DNA of 64,000 nucleotides from Halalkalibacter okhensis (lineage in GTDB: Bacteria > Bacillota > Bacilli > Bacillales > Bacillaceae_D), in contig NZ_JRJU01000002.1 of assembly GCF_000787375.1 (NCBI RefSeq), positions 186,001 through 250,000 of the forward strand, in the 5' to 3' direction. The notes under the pieces are model-generated. The model was not told the DNA's origin. It made no database searches and saw only the letters and a program-made list of their open reading frames with translations. The translations under genes were made by a program, and so were the position numbers. Shown here piece after piece: positions 17,805 to 25,619 of this stretch (position 1 is the first letter of the stretch; each line of letters begins with the position of its first letter).

Positions 17805-18009
17805 TGTTACCCTCTCCTTCCAGCTGAAAAATATCTTCTACTGCCACCTCAAATAAATTGGCTAAAGCTAGTGCAATTGTTACCGAAGGCGCATAATCCC
17901 CACGTTCAATTAAACTAATCGTTTGCCGAGATACGTTAATTTTTTTTGCTAAGGTTGTTTGATTATAGCCATCGCGAGCACGCAGTTCTTTCAAACGGTT
18001 CTTTAACAC
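17794..18009 (-). CDS. Small XRE-family (Cro/CI-like) transcriptional regulator
   Basis: 71 residues, essentially a single HTH_3 domain (RDGYNQTTLAKKINVSRQTI) with the RGDYAPS motif common in this regulator subgroup. It overlaps the downstream membrane protein gene, a frequent two-gene module in Firmicutes. A 26-bp dyad 50-76 bp upstream is the natural candidate for its autoregulatory operator. Confidence 0.82.
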   Translation of the reverse strand: MLKNRLKELRARDGYNQTTLAKKINVSRQTISLIERGDYAPSVTIALALANLFEVAVEDIFQLEGEGNNEE

Positions 18010-18059
18010 TTTTTTCCACCTACCTTGCCATTAATATATATGATCATAGTCATTTTGAT

Positions 18060-18085
18060 TTTGACAATAATAATTGTCAAAATGA
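18060..18085. promoter_or_regulatory. Long dyad upstream of the XRE gene
   Basis: Perfect 11-bp arms (ATTTTGACAAT and its inverse) around AATA, so a TTGACA -35-like hexamer occurs in each orientation. A shifted repeat of the TTTTGA block lies just outside the left arm, so several half sites are present. Candidate operator and promoter for the XRE operon. Confidence 0.55.
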
Positions 18086-18259
18086 CTTAAAAAATTTACA
18101 TAGATACTTAGTTTGTGGATTTCTTTGCTATACCGAGCACAATTCTTTGTAATCTCTATGTAAACAGATTGTAATACTATTCTTCTTTATCCTCTCATAG
18201 GGATAGTGATAGACAAGCAAGCGATCAATAAACATACACACTAGGAGGACACTATTTCT

Positions 18260-18877
18260 ATGAAGAAGTTCATTTTTCTATTAACATTACTAGCAGCTCT
18301 ATGTATTGCTGAAACTACGTTTGCCTATACCGTTCAAAAAGGAGACACCATGACGAACATAGCAAAAGAGCATGGATTAACGTTAGAAGAACTATCTAAA
18401 GCCAACCCACAAATCACCAATCTAGACAAAATCTATGAAGGACAACATATTCAATTACATAAAAAAGAGCAAGCCCTCGAACAAACGAAAGAAATAAGAA
18501 GTGATAACACGAACGATCTCTCAGAAAAAGAACTAGATTTACTTGCTAGAATCGTAAGAGCCGAAGCTCAAACTGAACCCTTTGAAGGAAAAGTAGCGGT
18601 AGCGGATGTCGTCTTAAATCGAATGGAAAGCAAGCAATTTCCTGATACGATAAAAGAAGTTATCTATGAGCCTGGGCAATTTGAACCTGTTGCAAATGGC
18701 CAAATCGATAAACCAGCTGATGAGGAATCCATCGAAGCAGTTGATGCTGCATTAACAGACATGAGAGATATAACCGAAGATTCATTATTCTTCTATAACC
18801 CAGATATCGCTACAAACCGCTGGCTAGATACCAGACAAACAGCGGTTGTCATCGGGCAGCATGTGTTTAAGCATTAA
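18260..18877 (+). CDS. LysM domain cell wall hydrolase, SleB/YkvT type
   Basis: 205 residues: signal peptide (about 1-22), one LysM peptidoglycan-binding domain (about 23-67, YTVQKGDTMTNIAKEHGLT), a charged linker, and a Hydrolase_2 (SleB-like) domain from about 95 to the end, with the conserved glutamate region ARIVRAEAQTEPFEGKVAVA. Family members are lytic enzymes that act on spore cortex or vegetative wall. The N-terminal peptide implies export. AGGAGG lies before the ATG. Whether it acts in germination or in growth cannot be told here. Confidence 0.85.
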   Translation: MKKFIFLLTLLAALCIAETTFAYTVQKGDTMTNIAKEHGLTLEELSKANPQITNLDKIYEGQHIQLHKKEQALEQTKEIRSDNTNDLSEKELDLLARIVRAEAQTEPFEGKVAVADVVLNRMESKQFPDTIKEVIYEPGQFEPVANGQIDKPADEESIEAVDAALTDMRDITEDSLFFYNPDIATNRWLDTRQTAVVIGQHVFKH

Positions 18878-18910
18878 TGTTTGAATAAGATTTTAAGTTA
18901 GTTAATTTAA

Positions 18911-18955
18911 AGGGGATGCCCAACGGTCAAAACCAGACCTTTTAGGACATCCCCT
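18911..18955. terminator. AGGGGATG/CATCCCCT hairpin element
   Basis: 8-bp outer stem AGGGGATG/CATCCCCT with an inner GGTC/GACC stem. It follows the LysM hydrolase gene by 33 bp and is of the same design as the hairpin at 60671, suggesting a dispersed element used as a terminator. Confidence 0.55.
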
Positions 18956-19078
18956 AAGCTAAAAGTGGCGTCTCCACACCCTTCCAAAAACTTCAAAATA
19001 TTGAATTTCTCCTCTCAAAGTACGTAACGAGCAGAGCTGCTATGTTATCAGTTCATCTGAAATTGCATGAATTGCACA

Positions 19079-19651
19079 TTACCTACTTACCAAAAACAAA
19101 ATCGTAAAAACGATCACTATTGATAACATTACTCCAACTATTAAACCAATGCCATTTTCTTTCTTTGTAAAGCCTTGTAATTCATTCGTAGACAAACGAT
19201 CGATTTTACGATTTCTAAAATAAAGGCTAATATTCATCAATAATAGAAGAGCAAGAAGAAAAAGAAGCCAAATTGATAGACCTATTTCTAAAGGAATAAA
19301 AGGCTCTCTTGGATTAGCAAGTAACAACTGAAATCCAAATAAGACGATTAAAAATAGTTTCGATGTAAGCTCGGTTTGTTTTGACTTTACCCATTCCCGG
19401 CCTAGTTTTTCTTTCTCGTAAGCTGCTAATTGCCTTGTCCATGCAAACAAATGAGACTTTTTCCCTCCCAATTCTCTCCAAGTATGAAAGCAAGATATCC
19501 CCATAAAAACAATAAAGACAAGCAACACTGTTAATCTAGATGCATCCAATATAGAAATAACTGGAGCTATAATAGCAAAATAGGCAATAATAAGAAGATT
19601 CACTGTAAGAAACTGTTTTTTTCGTAACTCTTTTATAACGATCTCATTCAT
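19079..19651 (-). CDS. Hypothetical membrane protein
   Basis: 190 residues with about five hydrophobic segments (two near residues 15-55, then near 98-112, 123-145 and 168-188). Between them is a cytoplasmic-looking charged stretch containing the motif AYEKEKLGREW. It lies 21 bp downstream of the DUF3784-like gene and is probably co-transcribed with it. I do not recognise the family. Confidence 0.6.
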   Translation of the reverse strand: MNEIVIKELRKKQFLTVNLLIIAYFAIIAPVISILDASRLTVLLVFIVFMGISCFHTWRELGGKKSHLFAWTRQLAAYEKEKLGREWVKSKQTELTSKLFLIVLFGFQLLLANPREPFIPLEIGLSIWLLFLLALLLLMNISLYFRNRKIDRLSTNELQGFTKKENGIGLIVGVMLSIVIVFTILFLVSR

Positions 19652-19672
19652 AAAGGCACTCCTAGAAGTAAT

Positions 19673-19984
19673 TTATCTATTTTTAAATCGATTCCCCGTA
19701 TTAACATAAAAAAGGATAAATCCAACAATCCCTAAAAATAACACAAGTCCTATAATAAACAACCACCTTATTTCTAGCAGGTCACTAAGTATCCAAAAAA
19801 TCTGGCTAAAAGCCAAAGCAAACATCATCTTCCCCATGAACTTACATAAAGCCACGGTATCATATTTCTCTTTTTCTTCTTTTGGCAAAGTATTGAATCC
19901 GGCAATCAAAAAGGAGCCCTTCCCTGCAAAAAAGAACATACCTACCACTATAAACAACCCCATCATCAATAATGTTCCTAGCAA
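19673..19984 (-). CDS. DUF3784-like small membrane protein
   Basis: 103 residues: a membrane segment at about 4-20, the conserved block GKGSFLIAGFNTLPKEEKEK typical of DUF3784 proteins, then two further membrane segments. AAGGAGGG sits upstream of ATG 19984. Function is unknown. It is probably the first gene of a two-gene unit with the membrane protein at 19079. Confidence 0.72.
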   Translation of the reverse strand: MLGTLLMMGLFIVVGMFFFAGKGSFLIAGFNTLPKEEKEKYDTVALCKFMGKMMFALAFSQIFWILSDLLEIRWLFIIGLVLFLGIVGFILFYVNTGNRFKNR

Positions 19985-20104
19985 TGGAAACCCTCCTTTC
20001 TGTCATTCTTATTCTACGATTTCATCGAATCTAGGTTTTCCACGCCCATTTTCAAAACCATTTTTCCTTTTCAAACTATAAAATTCACATCTTAAAAACA
20101 ATTT

Positions 20105-20440
20105 TGATCACCATATCTATATATAGCACACAAAATTTCCGAATCTCATATATCTATACTTCAAATTCAAATGTCTATAAGGACGACTGTTTTTCCTTTT
20201 AGATATGCAATTAAAGAAGACACACTTATTTTATGTGGGATACTAACCAAGATATGAATGTGATCCTTACAAGTTGTTAATTCTATTATCTCCACACTTC
20301 CCTATTACATAATGATCTTTAATTCCACCTATACGTTCCATATCACTTGTACTCTATTTTGGTGCAAATAAAATGGAACACGTCAACCAATTCAACTAAT
20401 TACTTTTCCTACTAGCTCAACCAAATGAATGTCTTCTTTA
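20105..20440 (-). pseudogene. Decayed IS200/IS605-type transposase (tnpA remnant)
   Basis: On the minus strand, short pieces of an IS200 TnpA can be read in order but in different frames. They are an FAPK block near 20370, then an in-frame run EIIELTTCKDHIHILVSIP continuing to ISVSSLIAYLKGK (about 20283-20195), then, after a frame change, HLNLKYRYMRFGNF (about 20176-20130). These correspond to the family's conserved HUH catalytic block (DHIHxLVSIPPK) and the NLKYKYGNR block. Internal stops and shifts show it is dead. It fills most of the 570-bp gap between the DUF3784 gene and the AraC gene. Confidence 0.8.
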
Positions 20441-20554
20441 ATTAAATTACACGTAGTATTCGGTTGAATTGTATAGAATTTAATGACATTAGTGGACCTT
20501 ATTTAACCACTTCCATAAGAAAAAAAATTGCATCTTTACTTCACCTGTTTGAAT

Positions 20555-21409
20555 TTAATTTATTCTATTTCGAAAGTTATCTGGGGTTACTCCTGTATAT
20601 TTTTTAAAGGTTCGAAAAAAATACGGCATACTTATGAAGCCAGCTTTTTTTGCAATTGTCTCTACTGTTTCATTGCTTTCTCTTAGTTTCTTTTTAATAT
20701 AAGAGATTCTTTTGGTTATAATAAATTCTTTTACATTTACGCCCATTTGTTTCTTAAATACCCTACTAAAATGGGGAGGTGAAACAGAAGCTTGTTTTGC
20801 TAATAAAGTTAATGACAAAGAAGATTGAAAATTATTAGTAATATAATTGACACTTTCATTTAACCAATGGATTTGAGAAACTTCTTCTTTGTCTTTAGTA
20901 GGTACCGAATGACGATATACAAATACTAATAACATTTGAAGTAAAAGTAAAATGGCCATTTTAAAGTCAGCGTTTTGAGTGAAAATTTCCTCTTTAATCC
21001 GAAAAAGCAAATTCTCGATTATTACAATTTGATTTGTTGATATAGTATAAATAAAATGCTCTTGGCTGTTTAAAAGATTTAGAAACATAGGCTGGTCAAT
21101 CCCTTGCAAAAATTCCAGAAGTTTTGGATGGAAATAAATAACTGTAGATGTAATTAGCTGTGTAGAATCGGGATTAGCAAAATGTACAGTGTTTTGCGGG
21201 ATAATTATTAGATCTCCTGACATGACTTGATAAAACTGATTATGAATATAAAAATCCCCTTTTCCCTTATGAATAAAGATCATTTCGTGCCAATCATGTA
21301 AGTGCGTAGGCAGTTCTTGTTCAGGCTGTTTTGTATCTTTATCAATTAACATAAATGGAATTTCCAGATCAGAATTAATCTTTTTTCTTAAAACAGTAAT
21401 AGTTCTCAC
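20555..21409 (-). CDS. AraC-family transcriptional regulator
   Basis: 284 residues: an N-terminal cupin-like sensor domain (HLHDWHEMIFIHKGKGDFY) and a C-terminal double HTH (LLAKQASVSPPHFSRVFKKQ; ETIAKKAGFISMPYFFRTFK). This layout is that of AraC/RhaS-type activators of sugar genes. It is divergent from the amidohydrolase-AKR-dehydrogenase set starting at 21526, separated by a 116-bp AT-rich promoter region, and most likely activates it in response to a sugar or sugar acid. Confidence 0.85.
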   Translation of the reverse strand: MRTITVLRKKINSDLEIPFMLIDKDTKQPEQELPTHLHDWHEMIFIHKGKGDFYIHNQFYQVMSGDLIIIPQNTVHFANPDSTQLITSTVIYFHPKLLEFLQGIDQPMFLNLLNSQEHFIYTISTNQIVIIENLLFRIKEEIFTQNADFKMAILLLLQMLLVFVYRHSVPTKDKEEVSQIHWLNESVNYITNNFQSSLSLTLLAKQASVSPPHFSRVFKKQMGVNVKEFIITKRISYIKKKLRESNETVETIAKKAGFISMPYFFRTFKKYTGVTPDNFRNRIN

Positions 21410-21525
21410 CTCTTTATTTTTTTAATCAAATTATATCAAAAAAAGGTATAAATTTATCACTTTAAGCAATTATTAAAACTTAATTTAACTGATATTATTA
21501 AAGAAGAAGTGAAAGGAGGAATTTT

Positions 21526-22359
21526 ATGCGAATCGACGCACACCAGCACTATTGGAACATAGATAGAGAAGATTATGGTTGGATAAAACCAGATAATCAG
21601 CTAATGTACCGGAATTATTATCCAGCCGACTTATTACCCCATTTAAAGAATCAAAATATAAATAAAACAATTTTGATACAAGCAGCACCAACAATTGATG
21701 AAACTATTTTCTTATTGGAGTTAAGTAAAACAGAAGAAACTGTAGCCGCTGTTATTGGCTGGCTTGATCTAACTGAACATAATTTCAAGGAAAAGTTAAA
21801 TATGTATAGGAAATATGCCAAGTTTGCAGGCATAAGGGTAATGATTCAGGATATGAAAGATGAAACAGTAGTTTTGACTCCTCCATATGTAAAAGCTTTT
21901 AAATACTTTGAAGAAATAAATTTGCCTATAGATTTACTCGTTACACATGATCAATTAGATACACTGATTAAATTAATGGAAAAGGTTCCTAACCTAAGGG
22001 GTGTTATTGATCATATAGGTAAACCAAACATTTCCAACAAATACTTTGATTCTTGGTATCATAATATGAAAGGGTTATCAAAGTATCCAAACCTTTATTG
22101 TAAAACATCTGGTATGATAACCGAAGCTTCACAAAACTGGGAAATTAAAGATTTCAAGCCGTATTTACGTGCTGTTTTAGAGCTTTTTAGTATTGATAGA
22201 TTAATGTATGGAAGTGATTGGCCTGTTTGTTTAATGGCAGGTTTCTATGATGATACTGTTAATGTTGTCATGGGAAATTTGGAAGAATCATTAAACAGTG
22301 AAGAGATAAATAAACTCTTTGGCCAAAATGCGAGCATTTTTTACGAATTAGAAAAGTAG
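21526..22359 (+). CDS. Amidohydrolase-family sugar lactonase (L-fucono/L-galactono-lactonase type)
   Basis: 277 residues of the amidohydrolase 2 family. It begins with the metal motif DAHQHYW (residues 4-10), has TILIQAAPT, DHIGKP, and ends with MYGSDWPVC carrying the catalytic aspartate. Relatives next to sugar dehydrogenases hydrolyse aldono-1,4-lactones such as L-fucono- or L-rhamnono-lactone. The following gene is an L-galactose-dehydrogenase-type enzyme that would produce such a lactone. AAAGGAGG precedes ATG 21526. First gene of a three-gene operon. Confidence 0.78.
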   Translation: MRIDAHQHYWNIDREDYGWIKPDNQLMYRNYYPADLLPHLKNQNINKTILIQAAPTIDETIFLLELSKTEETVAAVIGWLDLTEHNFKEKLNMYRKYAKFAGIRVMIQDMKDETVVLTPPYVKAFKYFEEINLPIDLLVTHDQLDTLIKLMEKVPNLRGVIDHIGKPNISNKYFDSWYHNMKGLSKYPNLYCKTSGMITEASQNWEIKDFKPYLRAVLELFSIDRLMYGSDWPVCLMAGFYDDTVNVVMGNLEESLNSEEINKLFGQNASIFYELEK

Positions 22360-22368
22360 GTGCGGTTT

Positions 22369-23325
22369 ATGGAATATCGAGTTTTAGGTAATACTGGTTT
22401 ATCTGTTTCACCTCTAAGTTTTGGAGCTTCCTCACTAGGATCAGTTTTTAGAGAAATAAATGATAAAGAAGGTATAAAAACTGTAAGAACAGCCGTAGAT
22501 AATGGAATAAATTATATTGATGTTTCACCTTATTATGGTTTAACAAAAGCTGAGACCGTTTTAGGTAAAGCCATTTTAGAGCTAGATAGGGAGAAAATTA
22601 TTTTATCATCTAAAGCAGGAAGATACGGAAGTGATGAATTCGACTTCTCCTATAAAAAAATTATTTCTAGTGTAGAAGAAAGTTTAAATAGACTTCATAC
22701 AGATTACTTAGATATTTTATTTTTACATGACTTTGAATTTGGTAATTACAATCAGGTTATTGAAGAAGGTATTCCTGCCTTACAATACCTTAAGAAGGAA
22801 GGAAAAATTAGATTCTACGGAGTGTCTGCCTTACCTTTACCGGCTTTCACAAGAATATTAGAAGATGTTCCTTTAGATGTTATACTCTCCTATTGTCATT
22901 ACTCGTTAAATGATACTTCATTGTTAGAATTAGTACCACTACTAGAGGAAAAAGGTGTTGGTTTAGTAAATGCCTCTCCCCTATCTATGGGATTACTTCA
23001 TGATGGACCTGTAGCCCCATGGCACCCAGCTGATAAGGGAGTTATAAAAGTTTGTAAAGAAACAGCAGAATACTGTAAAAAAAATGGGGAAGATTTAGCT
23101 AAGTTAGCTATTCAATTCTCAACTTCCAATAGTCAAATTCCTACCACATTAGTAAGTACTGCGAGTGAAAAAAATATATTGAAGAATATTAATTGGCTCA
23201 AGGAACCTATGAATATGGAGTTAATAGAAGAAGTAAGTAAAAGGTTGTCTCCTATTCATAATCATACGTGGCCAAGTGGAAATAAAGAATATCATCAATA
23301 CATATCTCAAATAGGCGGTGAGTAG
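22369..23325 (+). CDS. Aldo-keto reductase of L-galactose dehydrogenase type
   Basis: 318 residues of the aldo-keto reductase superfamily. Catalytic residues are recognisable: D in DVSPYYG, Y in the same block, K in SSKAGRY and H in LFLHDFEFG. Blocks HDFEFG, VILSYCHYSLND and ASPLSMGLL with WHPA closely recall plant L-galactose dehydrogenase and its bacterial relatives, which oxidise L-galactose or L-fucose at C1 with NAD(P)+. ATG 22369 with TAGGTG six bases upstream is preferred to GTG 22360. It sits between the lactonase and a zinc dehydrogenase, consistent with an oxidative sugar route. Confidence 0.8.
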   Translation: MEYRVLGNTGLSVSPLSFGASSLGSVFREINDKEGIKTVRTAVDNGINYIDVSPYYGLTKAETVLGKAILELDREKIILSSKAGRYGSDEFDFSYKKIISSVEESLNRLHTDYLDILFLHDFEFGNYNQVIEEGIPALQYLKKEGKIRFYGVSALPLPAFTRILEDVPLDVILSYCHYSLNDTSLLELVPLLEEKGVGLVNASPLSMGLLHDGPVAPWHPADKGVIKVCKETAEYCKKNGEDLAKLAIQFSTSNSQIPTTLVSTASEKNILKNINWLKEPMNMELIEEVSKRLSPIHNHTWPSGNKEYHQYISQIGGE

Positions 23326-23327
23326 AT

Positions 23328-24341
23328 TTGAAGCAAATTATCTGTAAAGAGCCAGGAGAATTTACAATGGTAGAGGTAGATAAACCTGCCTTATTATCAA
23401 ACCATGCAATAATCAAAATAAAGCGTATAGGAATTTGCGGAACTGATCTTCATGCTTATAATGGAGTGCAGCCATTTTTTACTTATCCAAGAGTGTTAGG
23501 ACATGAGCTGTCTGGCACTATTGAAGAAATAGGATACAATGAACAAAATTTAAAAGTTGGCGATAAAGTGGCTATCATTCCCTATAATTATTGCGGGAGT
23601 TGTAGTACATGTAAAAAAGGAAAAACTAATTGCTGTCAAAACCTCAAGGTAACAGGTGTTCACGAAGATGGAGGAATGCAGGAGTATCTTCGCGTTCCCA
23701 TTTCTCACATTATACAAGTAAATGACTTATCATATGATGAAGCAGCATTACTTGAGCCACTGGCTATTGGTGCTCATGCTGTTCGCAGAGGGGAAATCAA
23801 TAAGAGAGATACTATAGTTATTGTGGGTGCAGGGCCAATTGGATTAGGTATTATGCTTTTTGCGAAAGAAGTAGGCGCAAAAGTTATAGCTGTTGATGTA
23901 AATAGTAATCGACTAGATTTTTGCAAAGAATGGATTGGTATTGAACACACTGTAGATGCTAAGCTAAACCCAATAGTTCATATTGATAAAATAACAAACG
24001 GTAATATGGCAGATATTGTTTTCGACGCAACTGGAAATAAACGATCAATGGAACAATCATTTGATTATATTTCATACGGAGGGAAACTAGTTTATGTGGG
24101 TCTAACTAAGGATACTATTCAATTTCATAATCCCGATTTTCATAAACGAGAAACTACTTTAATAGGGAGTAGGAATGCAACTATAGAAGATTTCGAAAAT
24201 GTTTATAGTTTGCTGAGAAAAAGAGAGTTTGATATGCAAAAATATATTACTCACTGGTCATTATTTGAGGATATGATTAAAGATTTTCCCAAGTGGTTAA
24301 AGGCCGATTCCAATGTAATAAAAGCTTTGATTAAATTTTAG
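23328..24341 (+). CDS. Zinc-dependent medium-chain dehydrogenase (sugar acid or polyol type)
   Basis: 337 residues of the MDR family. The catalytic zinc site is seen in CGTDLHAYNG and GHEL, the structural zinc cysteines in CGSCSTCKKGKTNCC, and the Rossmann motif in VGAGPIGLG. The closest remembered types are L-idonate/L-galactonate 5-dehydrogenases (YjjN/RspB-like) and sorbitol dehydrogenases. It starts at TTG 23328, two bases after the AKR stop, with GGCGGTGAG upstream. In this context it would oxidise the aldonate formed by the lactonase, but a polyol substrate remains possible. A terminator follows. Confidence 0.75.
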   Translation: MKQIICKEPGEFTMVEVDKPALLSNHAIIKIKRIGICGTDLHAYNGVQPFFTYPRVLGHELSGTIEEIGYNEQNLKVGDKVAIIPYNYCGSCSTCKKGKTNCCQNLKVTGVHEDGGMQEYLRVPISHIIQVNDLSYDEAALLEPLAIGAHAVRRGEINKRDTIVIVGAGPIGLGIMLFAKEVGAKVIAVDVNSNRLDFCKEWIGIEHTVDAKLNPIVHIDKITNGNMADIVFDATGNKRSMEQSFDYISYGGKLVYVGLTKDTIQFHNPDFHKRETTLIGSRNATIEDFENVYSLLRKREFDMQKYITHWSLFEDMIKDFPKWLKADSNVIKALIKF

Positions 24342-24423
24342 ACGTAAACCCTGGAAAGCAAAGAGTCATGAATGTTCAGCAACGTACAGAGATTAACGTG
24401 TTACATTTCTAACACTTATTATC

Positions 24424-24456
24424 AGCCATTCCTAATTGACTGGGAATGGCTGTTTT
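24424..24456 (+). terminator. Intrinsic terminator of the oxidative sugar operon
   Basis: AGCCATTCC/GGAATGGCT 9-bp stem, 10-base loop, then TTTTTATT on the plus strand, about 80 bp after the dehydrogenase stop. Confidence 0.88.
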
Positions 24457-24459
24457 TAT

Positions 24460-24760
24460 TATGTGTTTTTTTAGCAATTTGTTACACCTTTAACTACTCT
24501 CAATAATGTATGGTTTATTCGCTGCACCCCAAACTCTAGTACATTCCATCTCTTTGATAAAGTACTTTTTTAATTAGATGAACGGTGACTGGCTGCGAGG
24601 TCTCTAATTTACATGCAAATGTACTCATTCATTTCTTCTAATAGAGGATGAATGTCAAATAGATTAAAGTATGTTAGCCCCTTTAAATTGGACAAAGTTT
24701 TGTTTTTGAGTTTTTTTATCTTTTCGCTACCTTCCTTTTAAAATGGTTATTTTTGTAAAA
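24460..24760. other. Intergenic stretch, possible unresolved remnant
   Basis: About 300 bp between two terminators. On the minus strand several short frames without SD or start are open for 20-35 codons, so decayed coding DNA is possible, but no family was recognised. Nothing else seen. Confidence 0.35.
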
Positions 24761-24762
24761 AT

Positions 24763-24797
24763 AAAACTCTTGTCTTAATTTCTAGACAAGAGTTTTT
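24763..24797 (-). terminator. Bidirectional terminator after the small peptide gene
   Basis: Perfect 13-bp arms AAAACTCTTGTCT/AGACAAGAGTTTT with an 8-base loop and T-rich flanks on both strands. On the minus strand it lies about 45 bp after the stop of the 26-codon gene. Confidence 0.9.
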
Positions 24798-24839
24798 ACC
24801 CTATAATATGTTTTCTTTTAAATTACTAACATAAAACTA

Positions 24840-24920
24840 TTACTTAGTTTTGAAGAATTGTAGGTACTCATCAAACAGTGCAGAATAATAAGTTTTAACT
24901 TGCTTTACGATAGATTTCAT
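24840..24920 (-). CDS. Orphan 26-residue peptide gene
   Basis: A 26-codon frame beginning MKSIVKQVKTYYSALF and ending QFFKTK, with a consensus AGGAGG eight bases before the ATG. It is amphipathic and rich in aromatic residues and lysine (five K, three Y, three F), with no long hydrophobic segment. It has a promoter-like pair with 17-bp spacing, a cre-like site over the -35, and its own perfect terminator, so it looks like a complete monocistronic gene. I do not recognise it. A secreted or membrane-active peptide, a regulator peptide or a dual-function small RNA are all open. Confidence 0.6.
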   Translation of the reverse strand: MKSIVKQVKTYYSALFDEYLQFFKTK

Positions 24921-24956
24921 TTTTAGCGCCTCCTAATTAAATTGAAGAAACTAACA

Positions 24957-24994
24957 ATAATAGACTTGGGTCCTTAACATTGAAAGCGTTTTTA
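24957..24994 (-). promoter_or_regulatory. Promoter of the small peptide gene with cre-like site
   Basis: Minus-strand -35 TTTCAA (24985-24980), 17-bp spacer, -10 TATTAT (24962-24957). TGAAAGCGTTTTTA (24981-24994) overlaps the -35 and matches the CcpA cre consensus TGWAANCGNTNWCA at all but one defined position, suggesting catabolite repression. Confidence 0.5.
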
Positions 24995-25059
24995 AAAATT
25001 AGGATGTAAAGTACTATCAGTCTTGCTTCACACATAAATCTTAATATACTTTTTAATGA

Positions 25060-25473
25060 TTATTCAGATACAACACCTTTTTTTAAGATGATATTTGCAT
25101 ATAGCGCCCTCTCTCCTGTAGCGACAATAGCATAAGCTTTTTTTGCTCGTTCATAAAAATCAAAACGATCCATCATTTCTAGGTCTACTTTTGTAATTTT
25201 TTTATAATCTTCCCATATGGTCGGAGTAACGTTATCACCAGACTCTACTTTCATAAGCGCTCCAGGCTGCTCAACATAGGAATCTAAAGGGAACAGTTCC
25301 AAAACAGCTTCTAGTATATCTGGAATATCATGTCCATCGCACCGAATCAATTTTTGACTATGACTAGCAGCAGGGAAGTTTCCATCTGCTAACACAATCT
25401 CATCACTATGCCCCATCTCCGCTAATACCTTTAATAACTCAGGTGACAAAATACTCGGTATTCCTTTTAACAT
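25060..25473 (-). CDS. fucU: L-fucose mutarotase (FucU/RbsD family)
   Basis: 137 residues from ATG 25473. An ATG three codons upstream at 25482 is possible, but MLKGIPSILSPELLKVLAEM is the family start. FucU converts the anomers of L-fucose so that the isomerase receives its preferred form. The signature RFDFYERAKKAYAIVATGER and the end ILKKGV match FucU rather than ribose pyranase RbsD. It is the last gene of the minus-strand deoxysugar cluster, separated from the kinase by 138 bp with a strong hairpin. Confidence 0.87.
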   Translation of the reverse strand: MLKGIPSILSPELLKVLAEMGHSDEIVLADGNFPAASHSQKLIRCDGHDIPDILEAVLELFPLDSYVEQPGALMKVESGDNVTPTIWEDYKKITKVDLEMMDRFDFYERAKKAYAIVATGERALYANIILKKGVVSE

Positions 25474-25556
25474 TTTAAACATCCTTTCCTTTAATTGTAT
25501 GACGCCGAGTTTAATTTGATATATTACATTTAGATAAAATAGTCTTTATTTTTTTA

Positions 25557-25591
25557 AAAGTGGGACGCACTTTTTTCGTGCCTCCCGCTTT
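25557..25591. other. Strong intercistronic hairpin between kinase gene and fucU
   Basis: 14-bp arms with two mismatches (AAAGTGGGACGCAC and GTGCCTCCCGCTTT) around a T-rich 7-base loop. There is no adjacent U run on the minus strand, so it may be a processing or stability element rather than a full terminator. Confidence 0.5.
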
Positions 25592-25619
25592 AAATGTAAT
25601 AATTAATGAGGTTCCCCAT

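Noticed and set aside
24480-24700. Coding remnant on the minus strand between two terminators
   Set aside because: Short overlapping open frames in several phases but no recognisable family motif; kept only as unresolved.
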